A DNA stretch of 64,000 nt, from positions 1 through 64,000 of the forward strand of contig CAKTBJ010000010.1 of assembly GCA_934533075.1 (NCBI GenBank), written 5' to 3'. Each line of letters begins with the position of its first letter. Positions within the stretch are counted from its first letter, which is position 1. Below the pieces are notes generated by a model that had not been told where the DNA came from, did not search any database, and saw only the letters and a list, made by a program, of their open reading frames with translations. This DNA is from an uncultured Paracoccus sp. GTDB taxonomy: Bacteria > Pseudomonadota > Alphaproteobacteria > Rhodobacterales > Rhodobacteraceae. The translations under genes and the position numbers were made by a program. Below are positions 15,198 through 26,200 of the stretch, one piece after another.

Positions 15198-17177
15198 ATG
15201 GATCAGACTGGCGCCATGTCCGGGTCCGAGTCTCCGATCCTCGATGCCGCCGCGCCGGTTTCCGGTTTCGCGGCCACGGCGCCGTTCCTGCGCTCGGCCG
15301 CGCTGGCGGGGGCGCTGGAACTCGCCCTTGCGCGCGGCTGGGTGGACCGGCTGGCGCGCGGGCCGCTGTCGCCGGCCTCGCTGCTGGAGGGGGTGACGGC
15401 GCAGGGCGGGGCGCTGCTGGTCATGCTGCTGGAGGAGGGCGGCGTCTGGGCGCGCGACAGCCTCGGGCGGCTGGGCCTGACCACGGCCTTCCGGCAGGCG
15501 CTGGGCGCGCGCGACCTGCTGGAGGCGCAGCTCTGGTTCTCGCGGCTGGCGGCGCGCGACCTTGCCGCCGGCTTTGCGGATTTCCTGACCGATCCTGGCG
15601 CGTTCCGGGCGGGGTCGGCGGTGTTCGACCTGTTCCGCTATGACCGCTGCATCGAGGTCACGCCGGAAAACCTTGCGGCGGCAAGGCCGTGGGTGCGCTA
15701 TACTTCGGTGCTGACCCGATACGAGGCGGGGGTGGCGCTGGACCTGCTGGACCTGTCGGGGGTGCGGCGGATGCTGGATGTGGGCGGCAACAGCGGCGCT
15801 TTCGCGGCGGCCGCCTGCGCCCGCGCGCCGGGGCTGCGGGCCGAGGTGTTCGACCTGCCCGTGGTCTGCGCCCTCGGGCGCGAGATGCTGGCCGGCCGCC
15901 CCGAGGCCGCGCGCGTCACCTTTCGCCCCGGCGACCTGCGCCGGGGGCTGGAGGGTGTGGCGCCCGGCCTCGATCTGGTCGGCTTCAAGTCGATCCTGCA
16001 CGACTGGCCGCTGGAAAACGCGCTGGATTTCATGGCGATGGGGGCGGGACTGCTGGCGCCGGGCGGGCGCGTGACCGTCTATGAACGCTGCGCGATGACG
16101 CCGGAGAGCTGCCCCGGCCTGCTGGATCACGGCGCGCAGGCGAACATGGTCTTCCAGCCCTTCTACCGCGCACCGGAGGTCTATCGCGCGCGGCTGGCCG
16201 ATCTGGGCCTGCGCGAGACCGCCTTCCACCGCCCGCGGCTGGACATGGATTTCATGCTGATCGTCGCCGAGGCTGCGGGCAAGCCCCGCCCCCGCCGCAT
16301 GCAGGCCGTGCCCAGCGCCTTTCCGGGCGACGAGATCGGGCCGCAGGGGCGGGCGCTGCTGGACGGCATCCAGTCGCTGAACCGGCCCTTCGGCTATGAG
16401 CATTCGGCCAAGTTTTCCGCGCAGGGCATCAATCGCGACCGTTTCGTGGTGTCGATGATGCGCGAGGATTTCGCCGCGCCGGGCATCGCGCCGGAGGCCG
16501 GTTTCGCGAAATTCGCCGCCACGCTGGGCGCCGATCCGGCGCGTCTGGCGGGGCTGCTGGACAAGTTGCCGCGCGCCCCCGTGGTGCATTTCGGGCATGA
16601 GGGCGGGCGGCACCCCGTGCGCAAGATCTATCTGGAATTCACCGACGACCTGCTGGCCGCGCAGGCGGCGGGGTCCACGGCGCCGGTGCTGATCTTCGAG
16701 GCGCTGAAATGGCGCATCGACGCCCCGGCCGAGGCGCGGCTGGACCGCTATCACCTGCCGCTGGGCGAGGCCGACCCGCTGGCCGCGCTGGCGCGCTGGG
16801 ACCGGGACGGGGTGCCGCATCCGGCGGCCGGCTTCGCCCGTGCCGTGGCCGGCGGCGTGGCCTGCGACCGCCTGACCCGGTTCGACGTGGCCGAGGCCGG
16901 GGGCGCGCGCGACAGCTTCGACCTGAACCTCTATCGCATCGCGCGCTCGCTGGACCAGGCGCGGGCGCCGCTGGCCGGGCTGGCCGGCGCCTTCGGGCTG
17001 CCGCCTGATGCGGTGGCGCCGATCCTCGATGCCTACGGCCCGACGCGGCTGGGCCATATCGCCGGCGGCTTCGCCTCGGACGGCAGCGCCTTCGCCACCG
17101 TCTATTACGGCATCCAGGGCCGGCGCGGCCGCGACCCGGCGCCGATGCAGGTCCACCGGCCGGAGGCCGCGCCATGA
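15198..17177 (+). CDS. SAM-dependent O-methyltransferase-like protein with extra C-terminal domain
   Basis: A 659-residue protein. Residues about 15-375 resemble plant/bacterial small-molecule O-methyltransferases: an N-terminal dimerisation/winged-helix part, the SAM motif RMLDVGGNSGAF (about 190-201), FDLPVV, a later acidic/HDW element (FKSILHDWPLENAL, HDW being typical of this family) and GGRVTVYE. Residues about 390-659 form an additional domain with KIYLEF and a final LGHIAGGFASDGSAFATVYYG that I do not recognise. That segment resembles the C-terminal end of the next gene. The ATG at 15198 is chosen, but TTG 15150 and ATG 15216 are possible; none has a strong ribosome-binding site. The stop overlaps the next start by ATGA. 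It may methylate a small molecule or a peptide made by this operon (inference). Confidence 0.75.
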   Translation: MDQTGAMSGSESPILDAAAPVSGFAATAPFLRSAALAGALELALARGWVDRLARGPLSPASLLEGVTAQGGALLVMLLEEGGVWARDSLGRLGLTTAFRQALGARDLLEAQLWFSRLAARDLAAGFADFLTDPGAFRAGSAVFDLFRYDRCIEVTPENLAAARPWVRYTSVLTRYEAGVALDLLDLSGVRRMLDVGGNSGAFAAAACARAPGLRAEVFDLPVVCALGREMLAGRPEAARVTFRPGDLRRGLEGVAPGLDLVGFKSILHDWPLENALDFMAMGAGLLAPGGRVTVYERCAMTPESCPGLLDHGAQANMVFQPFYRAPEVYRARLADLGLRETAFHRPRLDMDFMLIVAEAAGKPRPRRMQAVPSAFPGDEIGPQGRALLDGIQSLNRPFGYEHSAKFSAQGINRDRFVVSMMREDFAAPGIAPEAGFAKFAATLGADPARLAGLLDKLPRAPVVHFGHEGGRHPVRKIYLEFTDDLLAAQAAGSTAPVLIFEALKWRIDAPAEARLDRYHLPLGEADPLAALARWDRDGVPHPAAGFARAVAGGVACDRLTRFDVAEAGGARDSFDLNLYRIARSLDQARAPLAGLAGAFGLPPDAVAPILDAYGPTRLGHIAGGFASDGSAFATVYYGIQGRRGRDPAPMQVHRPEAAP

Positions 17178-18028
17178 GCGACGAAATCACCGCCCCCGGC
17201 GACGCCTATCGCGATTTCTGCCTGTGGGACTATGCCCCCGCCGCCGCGCCGGAGGGCAAGCTGCGCGCCGCCGGCCTGCTGTGGGAGGCCCTCGCATACA
17301 TGCAGGCCCCGGCCTTCTTCGCCGAGGCCCTGCACGGGCTGCGCGCGGAATTCGGGCAGGGGGCGGTGGTCTGGGGGCTGAAGCACGCCGCCGGGGCGGT
17401 CAGCCTGGAACTGTATTTCTACGACTATGCCCGCCTCGACCGGCAGGTGTCGATCGAGCGTATCCGGCAAGCCCTGTCGCCGTGGATCGAATGCGACGTG
17501 CCGGCGCCGCCGGGCTGCCCGTATTTCATGGTCTCGCTGGACCTCGACGCGCAGGTGGCCGCCAGCCGCCGCATTCCGGCGCTGAACGTCTATCTGGGCA
17601 ATCCGGGCAGTTCGGTCTCCTCGGGGATGAGCTGCGAGGTGACGGCGGCGGGGATCGAGATGCGCAACATCTACAATTTCTTCGACGCCGACAACGAAGG
17701 CACCGCCATCCGCCGCAAAATCGTGGAATCGGCGCGGCTGGACCTGCGCCACTATCGCCATTCCATGCTGCTGTGGCCGGAAATGGCGGGCACGAAAACC
17801 GTGGTCGTCGCCAACAAGCGCGCGGCGGACGGGCTGTATTACACCCGCCTGCGCGTCGGGCAATTGCTGTGGTTCCTGCGGCGCACCGGCTTTCCCGAAC
17901 CGCTGGTCGCGGCGATCGAATCGCGGGCCGGGCGCCTCGATCACCTGCTGTTCGACGGCGGGTTTGACTTTCGCATGGCGGAGGGCAGAATGGAGATCAC
18001 CAAAAGCGCCTATTATGCGCTGCTTTGA
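17174..18028 (+). CDS. Unknown protein, paralogous to the methyltransferase C-terminal domain
   Basis: A 284-residue soluble protein that I do not assign to a known family. It has no signal peptide or membrane helix. Features include VVWGLKHAAGAVSLELYFYDY (a beta-hairpin-like stretch), LNVYLGNPGSSVSSGMSCEV, IYNFFDADNEGTAIRRKI, VVVANKRAADGLYYTRLRVG, and a C-terminal part RLDHLLFDGGFDFRMAEGR followed by SAYYALL. By eye the last 70 residues line up with the end of the upstream methyltransferase (RLGHIAGGFASDGSAFATVYYG), and VVWGLKH with its VVHFGHEGG/KIYLEF segment. It is translationally coupled to both neighbours (ATGA upstream, 12-bp gap downstream) and lies between a methyltransferase and a radical SAM enzyme. 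A substrate-binding or scaffold role is possible, but nothing here proves a function. Confidence 0.65.
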   Translation: MSDEITAPGDAYRDFCLWDYAPAAAPEGKLRAAGLLWEALAYMQAPAFFAEALHGLRAEFGQGAVVWGLKHAAGAVSLELYFYDYARLDRQVSIERIRQALSPWIECDVPAPPGCPYFMVSLDLDAQVAASRRIPALNVYLGNPGSSVSSGMSCEVTAAGIEMRNIYNFFDADNEGTAIRRKIVESARLDLRHYRHSMLLWPEMAGTKTVVVANKRAADGLYYTRLRVGQLLWFLRRTGFPEPLVAAIESRAGRLDHLLFDGGFDFRMAEGRMEITKSAYYALL

Positions 18029-18040
18029 CAAGGTGGGGCC

Positions 18041-18967
18041 ATGAACGCGCCCGATCCCGGCCTGCACGACCAGCACCGCTATGTCTCGCTGACGATGGAG
18101 TTCCGCTGCAACCTCGCCTGCGTGCATTGCATGATAGAGGGCACGATGGACCGTCTGGTCCCGCAAAGCGATGCGCGCTTCGACGAGGTGATGGCGCATA
18201 ACTATCGCACGTCGCAATGGTCGGGGCTGATCCTGACCGGCTCGGAGATCACGCTGCGCCGCGACCTGCCCGACCTGGCCCGCCGCGCCCGCGACAACGG
18301 TTTTCGCGACATCCGCATCCAGACCCACGGCATGCGGCTGGGCAATCCCGCCTTCGCCCGCACGCTGGTCGAGGCCGGCGTGAACGAGTTCTTCATCTCG
18401 GTCGCCGGCGACTGCGCCGAGAGCCACGACCGCATCACCCAGGTGCGCGGGTCATGGGACAAGATGATCCGGGGGTTCGAGAACCTGGAAGCCTATGACG
18501 TGACGCTGCTGACCAACACCGTCGTCACCGAGGAAAGCTATCGCCTGCTGCCCGGCATCGTCGATGCGCTGGCGGGCTATCGCAACCTGCGACAGATGGA
18601 GTTCTGGATCTACTGGCCGATGAAGGAGAGCGACGAGAAGAACCTGATCGCCTCCTATCCCGCCATGCTGCCCTGGCTGCGCGAGGCCGCCGCCCGCGCC
18701 CGTGCGGCGGATCGCCGGGTCGAGATGAAGAACGTGCCGCAATGCCTGCTGGGCGCGGACGATCACCTGCTTGTGAACGACCAGCCGCTGCTGCTGGTCG
18801 ACCCCGCCTTCTGGACCGAATTCCACCGCAACGGCTTTCACCAATGCCCGCTGCGGGACCGCTGCGCCTCGACGCAATGTCTGGGCTTCAACACGGCTTA
18901 CATCCGCAAGTTCGGAACCCATGACGACCTGCTGCGCCCCTATGCGGCCGGCGTCGGCCAAGGGTAG
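18041..18967 (+). CDS. Radical SAM enzyme with C-terminal cysteine cluster
   Basis: A 308-residue radical SAM protein. The [4Fe-4S]-SAM motif is RCNLACVHC (Cys23, Cys27, Cys30; C-x3-C-x2-C). GLILTGSEITLRRDLPDLAR corresponds to the GGEP-like region, and ISVAGDCAESHDRI to the following barrel strands. Four further cysteines (Cys235, Cys269, Cys275, Cys280; the last three in HQCPLRDRCASTQC) resemble a reduced SPASM/twitch-type auxiliary cluster site. That arrangement is common in peptide- and protein-modifying enzymes such as anaerobic sulfatase maturases and RiPP maturases. A good ribosome-binding site (AAGGTGGGG) precedes ATG 18041. With a PqqD-like domain encoded in the divergent operon, peptide or protein modification is plausible; the substrate is unknown. 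The gene ends the three-gene operon. Confidence 0.85.
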   Translation: MNAPDPGLHDQHRYVSLTMEFRCNLACVHCMIEGTMDRLVPQSDARFDEVMAHNYRTSQWSGLILTGSEITLRRDLPDLARRARDNGFRDIRIQTHGMRLGNPAFARTLVEAGVNEFFISVAGDCAESHDRITQVRGSWDKMIRGFENLEAYDVTLLTNTVVTEESYRLLPGIVDALAGYRNLRQMEFWIYWPMKESDEKNLIASYPAMLPWLREAAARARAADRRVEMKNVPQCLLGADDHLLVNDQPLLLVDPAFWTEFHRNGFHQCPLRDRCASTQCLGFNTAYIRKFGTHDDLLRPYAAGVGQG

Positions 18968-19042
18968 GACGGCAGGAATCCGCCGCTCAACTACAGATTG
19001 ATATTTCTGTGGAAAAGCGGCATGATCCCGCCAAGGGAGTCA

Positions 19043-19071
19043 TTGACTGGGCGGGGTCTTGCTCATATCGT
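19043..19071 (+). promoter_or_regulatory. Candidate sigma-70 promoter for sapC and the giant gene
   Basis: TTGACT (19043-19048) and TATCGT (19066-19071) are separated by 17 nt in the 258-bp gap after the radical SAM gene, about 155 nt upstream of the SapC start. Both boxes are close to consensus for this GC-rich DNA. The local sequence is less GC-rich than the flanking genes, as is usual for a promoter region. Confidence 0.5.
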
Positions 19072-19225
19072 CCTGTTGGAATGTGACCTTGCGTCACGCC
19101 GGCATGGCGGTATCCGACCGGATCGCGCATCGGGGGGCCGGGTTATCGGCCCAACCGATTTTCCTGCCGAATGAAGGGCTTGGCGGATCGGTCGAATGCA
19201 TAGGACGGTGAGGAGAGTTCCCGGA

Positions 19226-20029
19226 ATGGCCAGACAACTTTTGATCTATCAGAACGCGGTTCCGGTGACGGTGGCCCGCCACAGGGGCATCTCGGTCAAG
19301 ACCGGCCGCAATTTCGATTTCGCGCGCGAGGTGAACGCCGTGCCGCTGATGGCGGCGGAGTTCGCGCAGGCGGGGCAGGAATATGCCATCGTCTTCGCCG
19401 GCGAGGGCGAGGACGTGGCGCCGGTCGTCCTGCTGGGCGTGCGCGACGACGAGAACCTGTTCGTGGGCGAGGACGGCGCCTGGCTGGGCAAATACGTCCC
19501 GGCCTTCCTGCGCCGCTATCCCTTCGTGTTCTCGACCAACGATTCCGCCCGCAGCTTCATGCTGTGCATCGACGAGGACTATGCCGGCGTGAACGATGCC
19601 GGCCGGGGCGAGCGCCTGTTCGACGAGGACGGCGAGCAGACGCAGTATCTGCGCTCGGTGCTGGAATTCCTTCAGGCCTATCAGGTGCAGTTCGTGCGCA
19701 CCCGCGCGCTGGCGAAACGGCTGGTCGAGATGGACCTGCTGGAGCCGATGCAGGCCCGCTTTACCCTGCGCGACGGGCGCAACCTGTCGCTGTCGGGCTT
19801 CCAGACCATCAGCCGCGAGCGTCTGCGGGCACTGTCGGGCGCCCAGCTCGAGGAGCTTTCGCGCGCCGACGATCTGGAGCTGATCTTCCTGCACCTGCAT
19901 TCGCTGCGCTATCTGACCGACACGGCGGAACGGCTGGCCGCGCTGCCCGCCGATCCGGCGGTGGCGGCGGCTGCCGATACCGCGCCCGACCTGTCCGGGG
20001 CCGATCCGGCCAGTAGCAGCGTGAACTGA
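19226..20029 (+). CDS. SapC family protein
   Basis: A 267-residue protein of the SapC family (named from an S-layer-associated locus). The N-terminal signature is clear: a short lead-in, then VTVARHRGISVKTGRNFDFA, VPLMAAEFAQAGQEYAIVFAG, LGVRDDENLFVGEDGAWLGKYVPAFLRRYPFVF and a middle acidic segment (CIDEDYAG). The ATG at 19226 follows GAGGAG at good spacing; the upstream in-frame ATG at 19196 lacks this. There is no signal peptide, so it is cytoplasmic. The last 25 residues are a low-complexity Ala/Asp tail. It lies 72 bp upstream of the giant LEPR-XLL gene on the same strand and is probably co-transcribed with it. A chaperone or export-assisting role for the giant protein is inference. Confidence 0.85.
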   Translation: MARQLLIYQNAVPVTVARHRGISVKTGRNFDFAREVNAVPLMAAEFAQAGQEYAIVFAGEGEDVAPVVLLGVRDDENLFVGEDGAWLGKYVPAFLRRYPFVFSTNDSARSFMLCIDEDYAGVNDAGRGERLFDEDGEQTQYLRSVLEFLQAYQVQFVRTRALAKRLVEMDLLEPMQARFTLRDGRNLSLSGFQTISRERLRALSGAQLEELSRADDLELIFLHLHSLRYLTDTAERLAALPADPAVAAAADTAPDLSGADPASSSVN

Positions 20030-20065
20030 CGGACCGATGCCACGCCGGCCGACGGGTGGTCCGTC
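20028..20065 (+). promoter_or_regulatory. Stem-loop between sapC and the giant gene
   Basis: GACGGACC (20028-20035) and GGTCCGTC (20058-20065) form a perfect 8-bp stem with a 22-nt loop, starting at the sapC stop codon and ending 36 nt before the giant start codon. No U-run follows, so it is not a classic terminator. It could protect or process the mRNA and set the ratio of SapC to giant protein (inference). Confidence 0.4.
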
Positions 20066-20101
20066 GGTCGCGACGACCCCCGCACAGCCAGGTGTGGAAC
20101 C

Positions 20102-20290
20102 ATGTCCTATCCGTTCGAGATCAAGCCCCGGTCCACCCGCCGGACTCAATCGCGCTGGTTCCTTCGCCGCCTGGCCCATCTGATGCGACGCGACAGGCCG
20201 CGCGCATCGGCGATCCTGGCCGAGGCCACGGCGGTGCGCATGGTCTTCGACCCGCTGGAGCCGCGGCTGCTGCTGAACGCCGATCTGGGC
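20102..20290 (+). other. Export leader with LEPR-XLL motif
   Basis: Codons 1-63 of the giant gene. The leader has a high net positive charge (RSTRRTQSRW, LRRLAHLMRRDRPR) and no hydrophobic core. The LEPRLLL motif sits at residues 52-58 with the typical context F-D-x-LEPR-x-LL-N-A. LEPR-XLL is a known N-terminal signature of very large proteins, presumed to be a sorting signal; the partner machinery is not established. The PqqD-like domain of the M50 fusion is a candidate reader (inference). Confidence 0.85.
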
Positions 20291-23200
20291 GTCAGCCTGG
20301 CCACCGACTCGCCCGATGTGGTCCATGACATCATCGTGCGGCTGGTCGAGGACGTGGACCTGCTGACCGATGCCGCCGCGCCCGTGCAGCGGGTCGAGGT
20401 GGTGGACCGGGCCGCGGGCGGCGCCGTGCTGGCCGCGACCGTCTATGACGACAGCCAGCCCCTGACGGTGACGATCACCGGCGGGCAGGGGGACGACCGC
20501 TTCACCTTCGACGCCGACAGCTTCGGCGCGCTGTCGCTGCCCGATGTCGAGTTCATCGGCGGCGGCGGGCAGGATACGGTGTTCGTGTCCTCGGGCGCCG
20601 CCGTGGGCTGGGCGATCACCGGGGCCGACAGCGGCACGGCCGCCATCGGCGGCGGTGCGGCGAGCATCAGCTTCTCCGACATCGACCGGCTGACCGGCAG
20701 CATCGGCAATGACGATACCTTCACCCTGCAAGCCGGCGATTTCGCCGGGGTGATCGACGGCGGCCTCGGCGGCAGGGACCGGATCGTGCTGGGCGCGGGC
20801 GTCACCGCCAGCGGCATCAGCCTGGGCGCCGGCGGCTCGGGCGTGATCGGGCTGACCGGCGGCGGCAGCCTCGCCTATGAGAACATGGAGCCGTTCGGCA
20901 ATCTGGGCATCGCCGGCTTCACGGTGGTGGACCTGTCCGGCCTGCCGGGCTGGGCGGGGGCCACGGCCTCGGTGACGATAGCCGGCACGACCGTGACCGT
21001 CAGCGGCGGCGGCGCGCCTGTCGTCCACAACATGGCCACCACCTCGGCGCTGTGGGTCTGGCTGGGCGATGTGGCGGGTGCCGGCGTGCAGGCGCTGAAC
21101 CTGAACGCGGTGGCGGGCGGCGCGCTGGGCGCCGTGTCGATGGCCTTCGACGGGGCGAAGACCGCCACGCTTGCGGGGGCCAGCAATTTCGGCGCGGCCA
21201 GCATCGGCGTCGGTGCCGGCAGCCTGACCGTGGGCGGCACGATCACCGCCGGGGACATCGCGTTGTCGGCGCTGTCCTATGCGAATGCCACGCCGGCGGC
21301 CGGCGGCGCGCAGAGCTTCGGCGCGCAGGCGTTGCTGAACGTCGACGGCACGCTGAACGCGAAGAATGTCGCCCTGCGTGCCGAAAGCGGGGCGCGGCTG
21401 GACCTGCAAGGCACGGTGGCCAGCCCCGACCTGGACCTGACGCTGAACAATACCGCCAAGGTCGGCCTCGGCGGCGCGGCGCGGATCAATGCGACGGATG
21501 TGACGGTCGAGGCCCGCAACGCCACCCATCTGGACATCGACCTCGACGGGATCGCGATTCCGGGCCTGCTGGACTTTGCCGATCCGGCGCCGTTGCAGGC
21601 GCTGCTGGCGGGCATGGCCGGGGCCGGGACGCAATTCGCCAGGGACCTGGCCGACAACCCCGGCGCGTCGCTGAGCCAGCTTCTGGCGATGCTGGAATCC
21701 GCCGTGCAGGCCGGCACCTTCACCACCGACCAGCTTGGCGAGGCCGTGGATGCCCTGCTGGGCGGCAGCCGCGCCAGGGCGGCGGTGACGATCAACGCCA
21801 CCACCGGCATCGACATCGCCGCGGGCGCGCGCATCACCCAGACCGGCGCCGGCGGCATCGACCTGCGCAGCAGCGACCGGCTTCATGCCTCGGCGCATCT
21901 GGCGACCGACAACGCGCCGGGCGTGATCTCGGCCGTCAGCGGCATCGCGGTGCTGTCGGCGCTGGACTCGCGCTTCGAGGTGACGCGGGCGAACCTGATC
22001 GCCTCCTCGGGCACGCTGACGGCGGCGGGCGGGATCGGCATCGAGGCCACCTCGCGCGGGATGGTGGAAAACCGCATCACCTCGCGCGCGGTCGGCACGA
22101 CCCGCATCGAGGGCAGCGACAGCCTGGGCATCACGCTGGGGACGGGCGCGGTCGGCGGCGCGGCGATCACGCTGGCGGCCGCCGGCGATACGACATGGCT
22201 GTCGTCCTCGCTGGACAGCATCAACACGCTGCGCGGCGGCACCTCGGTCGCGGTCGCGGGCATCGACCTGACCGCCAGCGATGGCGGCATTGCCGTCACG
22301 GCCCGCGATTCCTCGGATTTCGTGGCCGTGGCGCGGCCCTTCGCGGCGATGCTGGGCGGCACCCAGACCGGCATGCGCGTCACCCGCGCCAGCGCGATCA
22401 ACGACGTGGACCGCGACGTGTCGGTCACGATCACCGATGCCGTCCTGACCAGTGCCGAGGGCATCCTGATCGCGGCCGAGAATGCGGCGACCCATACCGC
22501 CCGCGTGTCCTCGGCCCCGGTGGGGGAACTGGACGGGACCGGCGGGACGCCGGACGCGGATGCGGCCACCGGCTCGACGATGGCGGCCGGCGGGCTGGCG
22601 GTTAACCTGACCAATGGCGCGGTGACGGCGCGGGTCGCGGGCGGCAGCCTGACGGCGGATGGCGCGGTGACGGTCCGGGCCGAGGACGACAGCTTCGCGG
22701 ATGCGGCCATCTATCTGAACTTCCAGGCCGGCAAGGGGCTGGGCACGCTGGGCACCGCGGGCGCCAAGGCGGTCAGCGGCGCGCTGGCGATGAACATCGC
22801 CGGCTTCGAGGTCGATCACCTCGCTGCGGCGGCCTTCGATGCGCTGATCGGCACCGATTTCTGGACCCATGAGGAGCAGATCGCCGTCGAGGCGTCGATC
22901 ATCGACGCCCCGGTCACGGCGGCGGGGGCGTTGTCGCTGGTGGCGCTGTCGCGCGGCCTGGCCTCGACCACGGTGACCAATGCCAGCCGCGCCAGCGTGG
23001 CCGGCGTGACGGCGGCCAGCGCCAAGGGCATCGGCGTGGCCTTCGCCTCGAACCAGCTCAGCCGCGTGGCGCGGGCGCAGCTGGCCGGCACCGGGCCGGG
23101 CAAGCTGGCGGTCGAGACCGGCTCGCTGGATGTCCGCGCCAGCGATACCGCCACGATCCAGAGCGTGGTTCAGGTGACCTCCGACGCGGTGGCGACGGGC

Positions 23201-26200
23201 GATCTGGGCCTGCATGCGCTGACCGACGTGACGGGTCTTGGCGGCTCGGGCGACCTGAACATCGCCAATGCGGCGGTGACGGACATCGCCTTCGGCACCA
23301 CGGTCACGCTGGGCTACAACGCCGTCACCGACGGCTATAGCGACGCCGTGGACGTGGTGCCCGGCAGCATCGTGCTGAAGCGCAATCCCGGCGGCGCCGG
23401 CCAGCTTTACCGCTATGTCGGGCCGGCGGACCATATCGACTTCGCCACGCCCGCCGGGCAGGCCAAGGCGTTCCAGAACGCCGCCCTGTGGGAGGCGATC
23501 GACGGGGTGGCCGGCCAGACCTATACCTATATGGGACCGGATGCGGTCGGACTGGACCTCGCGGCGGCCGATTTCGGCGACGAAAGCCTGTGGAAGGCGC
23601 CGGTCACGGCCTCCTCGCTGACCGACAACATGAACCTGCGCCAGTCCGGGGCCTCGGCCGTGGGCATCGCGCTGGCCTTCAACGATTTGCGCAACGGTGC
23701 CGATGCGCGGGTGGAGAATGTCGATTACCAAGGCGGCGGCGTCGCGGTGGACGCGCTGTCGCGCGGCACGGTGATCGCCCGCAACGACGTGACCGCGCAA
23801 TCGCAGGGCGGCGGCGCCTTCGCGCAGAAGGCCCTGATGGACAAGGCTTTCGGCTATCTGGGTGCGTTGGGCAAGGTCGGGGGCTTCCTGATCGGCACCG
23901 GCGATACCAGCGCGCAATCGGCGGTGGTGGCCACGAACCTGATCCAGGCCGGGCGCAGCGCCGACGGCACCTTCGGCGGCACCCGCGCCGAGATCGTGGA
24001 CAGCAGCATCGACGCCTCCGGGCCGGTGACGGTCGCGGCGGACAATCAATCGGTGATCGAGGCCACCAACAGCACCGCCAGCCTGACCGATGGCGGCAGT
24101 TCGTCGATTGCCTTGCAGATCGCCGGCAACACCATCGGATACGAGCGCGGCAACCTGCTGTTCGGCACGCTGGAGACGCTGATCGGCGATGTGGTCAGCG
24201 ATGGCGCCTCGCTGGCGGACAGTGACCTGTCGCTGCGCACGGTCAGCCCGGTGAAGGTGCTGGCGCGGATCGCGGAGTCCACGGTGACGACGCCCGGCGC
24301 GGTGACGGTCTCGGCGGTGAATGCCGGCACCATCCAGTCGCGCGTGGACAACCAGGCCAGCGCGGCGGTGGTCGCGGTGCTGGATGCCAAGGCGTCCTCC
24401 ATCGGGCTGGCGGTGGTCGGCAACAAGGTCGCCATCGGCACCGAGGCCGTGATCGAGGATGCCGTCATCGACGCCGGCGCGGTTACGGTCGAGGCCAGGG
24501 GCGAGGCCGTCATCGACGCGCAAAGCCGGCTGGGTTCGGCGGCCTCGGCCACGAACACGCTGGGCAACAATATCCTGAACAACGTCATTTCGGCCCTGCG
24601 CGACGATTACGATTTCACCGACAAGTCCGGGGTCCAGACCCTGAATCTGGGCGATATCGTGCGGGTCGAGGATGCCGGCGGCACGCCGACGCTTTACAGG
24701 TTCATGGGCGCGGATGGCGCCTCGGTCGATCTGGGCGCGGCGGATTTCGACGATCTGGGCCTGTGGAAGCCGCTGAACAGCGACACGCTGATCCCGGCCT
24801 CGATGGTCCGGGCGGCGCTGAAGGAGATGGGCCTCGACGGTGCCCGCATGAAGCCCGAGGCCGAGGCGCTGGGCGGCATCGTGGCGCGAAACGAGGTGAC
24901 CTCCGGCACGCTGGCGCAGGTGGCGGATTCGACGCTGACCGTGGTCGGGCTGACCGCGATCACCGCGCGCGATCGGGGGGCGATCGCGTCGCGCGATACC
25001 AGCGCGGTGAAGGCCAAGGTCGGCAAGAACGTGGTCTCGGTCACCAATACCGTGAACGCGGGCGCGCAGGCGCTGCTGACCGGCGGCGGCCTGACCGGCG
25101 CCGGCGACCTGACCCTCGATGCCGCCAGCGAGGGCATGATCGAGGCGCTGGCCGCCGGCTCGATGCAGGGTGGCGGCGATGCGGTGACGGCCGTGCTGGC
25201 CTTCAACGCGGTGGGCTACAAGCCCACGAACCTGATCCTCGACGCGCTGGAAACCATCATCGGCACCTCGGAGCTGAGCGAGGAACTGTTCGAGACCGCC
25301 ACCGGCGTCGATACCGTGGCGAAGATTTCCGATGCCTCGGTGGATATCGGCGGTGCGGTCGCGCTGGACGCGCAGACCCGTGTCGCCATCGACGCCGATA
25401 CCGGCGCGGATGCCGGGGCCTCGGTGACGAACGGCTTCGCGATCCGCACCGGCGACGTGACCAGCGGCAAGTCCACCGCCGTCCTGCTGGTGTCGAACCG
25501 CAGCCTCGGCAATGCCGAGGCCGGGATCGACGGCGGCGAGGTGACGGCGGATGGCGGGATCGCGATCACCGCCATCACCGGCAACATCATTACCGCCCAT
25601 GCCGAAGTGTCCTCATCGGCCTCGGCGACCAGTTCGCTGGGCGATATCGGCGCGCTGATCGGCACCGCCGCCGGGCAACTGGGCCTGAGCAGCTATGAGT
25701 TCACCGACCAGTCCGGCACCCGCGACCTGATCGCCGGCGACCGGGTGCGGGTGTCGGCCGGGGCGGATCAGGGCAAGATCTTCCAGTATCTCGGCAATGG
25801 TCCCGTCGATCTGGCCGCCACCGACTACCATGACCCGCTGCTGTGGAAGCAGCTCAGCCAGACCGATTTCGAGGACCTGTTCGGCGTCACCGCCGAGGCC
25901 ATACAGGCCAGCAATGCCCGCACCATCGGCATCGCCATCGTGTTCAACGAGGCCACCGGCAACGCCAGTGCCATCGCCGAGAACACCCGTCTGGTCACCG
26001 CCGGCAGCGTCGCGCTGACCGCCGAGAACGAGGCCGCCATCGCCGCCTATCTGGCCAGTTCCGCCACCGCCAGCGGCGGCAGCAGCGTGACCGGCGAGGG
26101 CGAAGTGCTGGGCTTCTCGGGCCAGATCGCCACCAACGTCGTGCACGGCAAGACCGTGGCCCGGATCGCCGACAGCGACGTGCAGGCGGATGGCGATGTG

